Origin: Lantana camara
Lineage: Eukaryota; Streptophyta; Magnoliopsida; Lamiales; Verbenaceae
DNA: 64,000 nt
Direction of reading: 5' to 3'
Assembly (NCBI GenBank): GCA_037501455.1
Contig: CM074861.1
Coordinates: 100,107,001 to 100,171,000 of the forward strand
A program made the translations under genes and the position numbers. The notes under the pieces were generated by a model that was not told the DNA's origin, did no database searches, and saw nothing but the letters and a program-made list of their open reading frames with translations. This document shows positions 58,517 to 64,000 of the stretch, in pieces. Each line of letters begins with the position of its first letter. Within the stretch, counting starts at the first letter, position 1.

Positions 58517-61449
58517 TTGGTTTTGAGAAACCTGGACACGAAACGAGACGCGAAACAAATGCACGGGATTGGGACGTGCCAATTTGTAGCACGCCCCAGG
58601 CCCGCGCCCGCACGTCAACCAGCTCCTATTTTAGATTGTGAAGGTTATGAAACTTATATTAAGAATGGTAAATACTTTATCAAACGGAACAACTCTTCCG
58701 TTCACATCGGTACTCTAAGTAATGGACTTTATGTAACTCAAAATATCAATATTATGAATATACAACGAGAAACGAAGCGTAAGAGAGATGACAAAGTTTC
58801 AGCTCCCTTATGGCTTGCTAGATTAGGACACATTTCCAATAACAGAATTAGCAAGATAAACACTTTAGGATCATTCTCTGAAAATGATCTCAAAGAGTTA
58901 ACTTCTTGCGAATCCTGTCTCAAAGGAAAGATGTCCAAAGTTCCTTTTAAAGGAACTGTGGAACGTGCCACTAAGGTTTTGGATTTGATCCATACTGATG
59001 TTTGTGGACCGCTTAGTGTAAGCACTAGAAACAATCATCAGTATTTCATAACCTTTACTGATGACTTTAGTCGGTATGGTTATGTATACTTAATGAAGTA
59101 TAAATCTGAAGCTTTTGAGAAATTCTTATAATTTCAAAAAGGAGGTTGAGAACCAAACAGGTCACAAGATCAAAGCACTTCGATCTGATCGAGGAGGCAA
59201 GTATCTTAGTGAAGAATTCCTTAATCATCTCAAAGATAATGGGATTATCTCTCAGTGGACTCCTCCGGGGAACTCCTCAGCTTAATGGAGTTTCTGAGAG
59301 AAGGAATCGAACCTTACTTGATATGGTTCGTTCCATCATGAGTTTCACTGACTTACCACCTTCTTTCTGGGGTTATGCCCTAGAAAGTGCAGCAAAGATT
59401 TTGAATCTAGTTCCCTCTAAGTCAGTCCCTAAAACGCCCTATGAAATGTGGCATGGTAAAATCCCTAGTTATTCTTACTTAAGAATTTGGAGTTGTCCTG
59501 CTTACGTGAAGAGGACAGTGGGAGATAAGTTAGAATCTCGTTCTAACTTATGCTACTTTGTAGGTTATCCTAAGGAATCCATAGGATACTACTTCTATGA
59601 TCAATCTGAGCAAAAGATGTTTGTTTCCAGAAATGCCACTTTTCTTAAGGAACCGTTCCTTAAAGAAAAGAAAGGGAAGATCATAGAATTAGAGGAAGTA
59701 CAAAGTGAGCCCACGCCACCTACTGAAGAGACGTCCCCTTCTGATCAACCACGTCCAATCATGAATTTCGATACACACGTAAATCCTCCTCTAAGGCGTT
59801 CTGAATGTACTCCTAGACAGCCGGAGAGATGGTATGGATTCTTCCATGAAATCTCTCAAAAGGATAGTGATCCTTTAACATATGAGGAGGCACTTTCAGA
59901 TTCTAACTCTGAACAGTGGATAGAAGCCATGAAATCCGAGATGGACTCCATGAACTCCAACCAAGTTTCGACCTTGGTAGATTTGCCTGATGGGGTCAAA
60001 CCCATAGGTTGCAAATGGATCTTTAAGAGAAAGCTTGGAGTTGATGGAAGCATTGCAGCCTACAAAGCAAGACTGGTTGCAAAAGGATTCACTCAAAGAC
60101 CCAACGTGGACTTTGATGAAACCTTTTCTCCAGTTGCAATGCAAAAGTCTATTCGGATCATGCTTGCCATTGCTGCGTATTATGATTACGAGATATGGCA
60201 AATGGATGTGAAAACTGCCTTTCTCAATGGTGACATTGATAAAGACATTTATATGGAGCAACCCATAGGTTTCACGTTCAGTGGGAGTGAGCAAAAGGTT
60301 TGCAAACTCCAAAGATCAATCTATGGATTGAAACAGGCTTCTAGGAATTGGAACATTCGATTTGATGAATCAGTCAAAGCGTTTGGCTTCATTCAAATTT
60401 CGAATGAGTCCTGTGTGTATAGAAAGGAATTGGAGAACTCAGTGCAATTCTTAGTACTTTATGTTGATGACATCCTTCTTATTGGGAATTCGAAGGATGA
60501 CATGAAAGTTACTAAGTTGTGGTTATCGAACCAATTCGAGACGAAAGATCTGGGTGATGCGTCCTATATCTTTGGAATTAAAATCTATAGAGATAGATCT
60601 AGAAGGTTGATAGGACTATCACAGTCCATGTACATTGACAAAGTGTTGAAGAGATTTAATATGGAGTCAACAAAGGTTAAGAACCTTCCTATGAGTGTAG
60701 GAACATGTCTTTCTAAGAAGATGTGTCCTAAGACTAACCTTGAGAAGGAAAGAATGACTCATACACCTTATGCATCAGCAATAGGTAGCATAATGTATGC
60801 AATGTTATGTAGTCGACCGGATGTGGCTTATGCACTTAGTGTGACAAGTCGTTTCCAATCTGACCCTGGAGATGGTCACTAGGCTGCCGTGAAGAATATT
60901 CTTAAGTACTTGAAAAGTACTAAAGATTTATTCTTAGTTTACGGAGGTCAGAAAGATCTTACTGTCGAAGGATACTGCGATGCAAGCTTTGCATCTGACT
61001 TAGATGATTTTAAGTCAATGTCAGGATACATTTTCTGCCTAAACGGCGGAGCAGTGAGTTGGAAGAGTTCCAAACAAACTACCACTGCAGATGTGACCAC
61101 TGAGGCCGAATACTTAGCTACAAATGATGCAGCTAAGGAAGGTGTTTGGATTAGAAACTTCATTCAAGAGTTGAATGTTGTTCCTAGCATGAAAGACCCC
61201 ATTTCTGTGTTTTGTGACAACACTGGGGCGGTTGCTCAAGCAAGAGAACCAAGATCTCGCCAACGGACCAAGCACATTATGAGGAAGTATCACCTAATCC
61301 GTGATATTATCAAAAGAGGAGATGTGCAAATTGAGAGGGTCACATCAGCAGAGAACGTGGCAGATCCACTTACTAAACCCCTTAGTCGAGAAGCTTTCCA
61401 AGGTCATCTTCAGAAGATGGGACTTAGAGTAGCTTTAGAATGGATTTGA
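58517..61449 (+). pseudogene. Copia-3 pol (pre-integrase, integrase, RT, RNase H), broken
   Basis: 58517-59131: about 35 unrelated residues, then pol sequence starting near CEGYETYIKNGKYF, pre-integrase LARLGHISNNRISK and CESCLKGKMSK, integrase HTDVCGP. A frameshift near 59125 and a compensating one near 59262 disrupt the second integrase Asp region. 59146-60882 then runs GTPQLNGVSERRNRT, reverse transcriptase [11 protein letters not shown] and [14 protein letters not shown] at 60880-60882 replaces a Trp codon (GGH*AAVK). 60889-61449 is RNase H (VTTEAEYLATNDAAKEGVW, FCDNTGAVAQAREPRSRQ), ending LEWI like Copia-1. Gag and protease are missing, so the element is non-autonomous. Confidence 0.88.
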
Positions 61450-61465
61450 CGGGCAAGTGGGAGAT

Positions 61466-63433
61466 TGTTAGGAATAATGCCTTAGAAAGCCGATTGTATA
61501 TCCGCTTTGTGCTTTTCCTTATTATAATCACAGACAATATTTGAATGAAATAACGAATTGAGGCAACACTTCTTTATATGCTCTTGTTTGGTATGCGATT
61601 ACTTTATCTGTTCATGTATGAGAACTCCCCTAATCCTGATGACTTTAGGACTCTACCATTTAGGTGAAATGGTTCATGAAACGAGCCCTATATCACATAA
61701 GTCATGATTAGTAAAATACTCCAAGCCCATGAGTCCTACCGACAGTGGGAGTGTCAACCTGACTCCTCTAAGGCTTGCTTGTGGGATCACGCCCATAAGA
61801 GGGACCACCTTGTTTCATGTAGGTGCAAAGTGTATAGTTGATACGTGCGTGATACATGAGGGTGCTTACTTTAATAAGTAAGTTCACTGAGGTGCCCCTT
61901 GTGAGAACATTCCTAAATGGGAAATGAAGTTTCTATTTCAGGAAATAAAAACTTCCAGATTAGGAAACATCTCACGAGTCATTGATGTGATTAATTAATC
62001 CTTAGACTTGAGGTTCCATGTCACTTTATGAGTTAACTCTGTAGTCTTAGGTATAAGCTTTAAAGGGTGTCGCCTTAGACAACTGATTCAAGGCTTATGC
62101 TGGGGCTGCACAAGTGATTCATGAAAGTGAATGTGAATCAAGAAAGGACCTACACTTCCATTTGCAAGGTGATCTCTTATTGTGTAAGTCATTCATATGT
62201 CATATGGAGTCCTTGGCCAAGGCAGTAGATCAAGACATCAAGAAAAGGGTTTCTTGGATTGAGATCAAATGGATATGAAATGCACTTAGCTTTAAGACCA
62301 GATTATTAGGGTTCTGATTATTCCCTTACCCTAGATCTTGGTTGAGAGATAGTAAGTAGGAGGATTGTATCTCACATGAATCAATGACTTAAAGGTTCTG
62401 TCGAATCCGAACATTCCAATTCAGCTAGGGGTTAAACACCTATTGATAGACTATGGTCGTTTAATCTGTGGACTGATTAATTAATTAGTGAATTAATTAA
62501 TTAGGGTCACTGCTAATTGAATTGAGAACCTAGAGGGTCACACACAACAACTTGGTAACATGAGTTGAGGCTTTAAAATGATTAAACGAGTTAATCGGGC
62601 CAAGAGGGTTCCACACGTGTGAAACCACACGTGTGGCTCACGTGAGTGACACGTGTCCTTGTGACACGTGTCCTACACGTGTAAATATATATATTGTATA
62701 TATATATATATATATATATTAAATAATTAAATGTGTTAATTATTTAATAGACTTTGATTTAATTTTGAATTAAAAAGAAAGTCTTATTTTGGAGAAAAAT
62801 AATCTAGTTAATTAATTATGAATTAATTAATTAGATAAAATAAGTTATTTATTTTAAATAAATAAAGTATAAAATTATCCAAAAATAGTTTGGATATTTT
62901 TAGCTCTCTTGAAAGTTGATTTGAATTAGAATTCAAAGTCAAAGTCAAAGTCAAAATTACTTGATGATCAAGTAATAGGAGAGAGAGAGACCAAAATCCT
63001 AGCCCATAAAGGACTAGGAATTTCGGCACTCCCTCTTTATAAATAGGAGAGCTCGAGCTCCTTATGGGGCTAATTGGCAATTCTTTTGGTTCATGTGTTG
63101 AACACCATCCTTTCTCCAAGATAAACAAAACCCTAGGTTAAGCCTAAACACTAACTAGAGAACTATCATCCTTACTAGTTAGATTGTGATCAAGTTGGTG
63201 GACTATCTCTAGAGAGCTTCAAGTTAGAAGTTTGAAGATTCGAGCTTTACCAAGGAGAGGGGATCAAGCCGCGAGAAGAGCGTTCTTGGGTGGCTTGAAA
63301 CGCTTCAAGAAAGAATAAAAGAAAAGTAAGTTTTCTATCTCTACGAATTTGATTACACGATTGCGAGTCCAAGGTCCTTTTGTTGGGAAATTTTTTTTAA
63401 ATTCCACTGCTTTCTGATTCGTATTTTCCAACA
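61466..63433 (+). repeat. Copia-3 3' LTR
   Basis: Homologous to 56312-58282 with scattered substitutions and a few short indels, including a shorter TA microsatellite and an added CACGTGTCCTA unit. TATAAATA at 63038-63045. Ends TTTTCCAACA immediately before Ty3/gypsy sequence. Confidence 0.92.
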
Positions 63434-64000
63434 AGCCCATTTTCATCCCCGGTGCTCTTGGTTAAGAAGAAGGACAATTCTTACCTTTTTTCTATCGATT
63501 ATCGTGCTTTGAATGCGGTAACGGTGTCGGACCATTTCCTGATCCCTATCACTGATGAACTATTTGACGAGTTGGGTGCGGCGTGGTACTTTACCAAGCT
63601 CGATTTGCGTTCGGGGTACCATCAGATTCGGATGCATGACCGCAATGTCTGTAAAACAGCGTTTCGCACTCATGAGGGCCACTATGAATTTCAGGTCATG
63701 CCCTTCGGATTGACCAACGCCCTGTCTACATTTCAGGCATGCATGAACAAGCTGTTCTCGGAGTACCTTTGTAAGTTTGTTATTGTTTTCTTCGATGATA
63801 TCCTTGTCTACAGTCTTTCTTTGCTCGATCATAGTTCTCATTTGGAAATTATCTTGCAATTGCTGTGCGATAACCGTTTCTTTGTTAAGCTATCCAAATG
63901 CACTTTTGCCTCAGCTTCTATTGATTATTTGGGCCATATTATTTCGGGGGGATTCTTGAAAGCTGATCGGGGAAAGGTGTCAGCAATAGTGGATTGGTCG
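63434..64000 (+). CDS. Ty3/gypsy reverse transcriptase, partial (continues beyond window)
   Basis: An open frame of 189 codons with no stop. It begins SPFSSPVLLVKKKDNS and includes IDYRALNAVTV, LDLRSGYHQIRM, MPFGLTNALSTFQ (usually APATFQ) and the catalytic FFDDILVYS, then YLGHIISGGF. This is the central RT of a Ty3/gypsy polyprotein; the upstream protease part is not next to it, because Copia-3 ends directly before SPFSSP. RNase H and integrase would follow outside the window. Since the upstream half is absent here, this copy is at least interrupted. No start codon is assigned. Confidence 0.88.

Larger units (their letters stand above)
56312..63433 (+). mobile_element. Copia-3: Copia element with ~2 kb LTRs, gag deleted
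   Basis: LTRs 56312-58282 (1,971 bp) and 61466-63433 (1,968 bp) start TGTTAGGAATA and end TTTTCCAACA. They differ by roughly five per cent by eye. The primer-binding site TGGTATCAGACC is at 58285-58296 and the polypurine tract AAGTGGGAGAT at 61455-61465. Only the pre-integrase to RNase H region remains. The flanking pentamers (TCTTT left, AGCCC right) do not match. The polyprotein is related to that of Copia-1 (shared CESCL.GKM, HTDVCGP and [21 protein letters not shown] blocks). Confidence 0.92.

Overview
The window is nuclear DNA of a flowering plant. Evidence is AT-rich intergenic sequence, plant-type Ty1/copia elements primed by initiator tRNA-Met, CACTA and Helitron transposons, an intron-containing CC-NBS-LRR resistance gene and a PPR pseudogene. 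A eudicot, perhaps an asterid, is likely, but the sequence alone does not fix the species. There are no rRNA genes, CRISPR arrays or bacterial-style operons. Only one host gene looks intact: the NLR at 23747-28727. Most of the rest is nested mobile DNA.

Layout. 1-9760: a minus-strand Copia element (Copia-1) with two 2.3 kb LTRs that look identical and an uninterrupted gag-pol; the first 109 bases of its left LTR lie outside the window. 9761-12382: exon-like fragments on the minus strand, from an MRS2/MGT magnesium transporter and from a small 4F5-like zinc-finger gene. 12383-17073: a nine-copy tandem array (425 bp units, each with a perfect 39-bp hairpin), then dense TTCCGAGGGAA palindromes, ending in a CACTA terminus. 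That CACTA element sits in a decayed Sirevirus-like Copia (17074-23028) that keeps gag, a second ORF and the 3' LTR but has no recognisable pol. 23747-28727: the NLR, two exons, with a foldback transposon in its intron. 29601-35405: a Helitron-like element holding a foldback element and LINE remains. 35593-39174: a second CACTA element with an ATA target duplication, holding a solo LTR and a tRNA-related SINE-like piece. 39750-40095: a hairpin MITE.

40372-47766: a PPR pseudogene split by a 5 kb Copia (Copia-2), a 382-bp LTR-like insertion, a 241-bp hAT-type MITE and a large LTR of the TGTAACGCCCC type. That LTR was itself hit by another Copia (Copia-4, 48072-55903), whose left LTR was hit by a further solo LTR (48226-50862). 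56312-63433: Copia-3, plus strand, lacking gag, with diverged LTRs and non-matching flanks. 63434-64000: Ty3/gypsy reverse transcriptase running off the window.

How parts act together: the complete target duplications (GCACT, GCTAG, ATACA, AATGG, AATTT, ATA) give a relative order of insertions. Copia-1 and Copia-3 have related polyproteins and both carry clusters of CACGTG/ACGT motifs upstream of a TATAAATA box in their LTRs, which suggests a shared, possibly stress-responsive promoter design. I did not find a convincing new multi-gene system. The least ordinary structures are the hairpin-bearing CACTA array next to captured host-gene fragments, and the foldback element inside the NLR intron.
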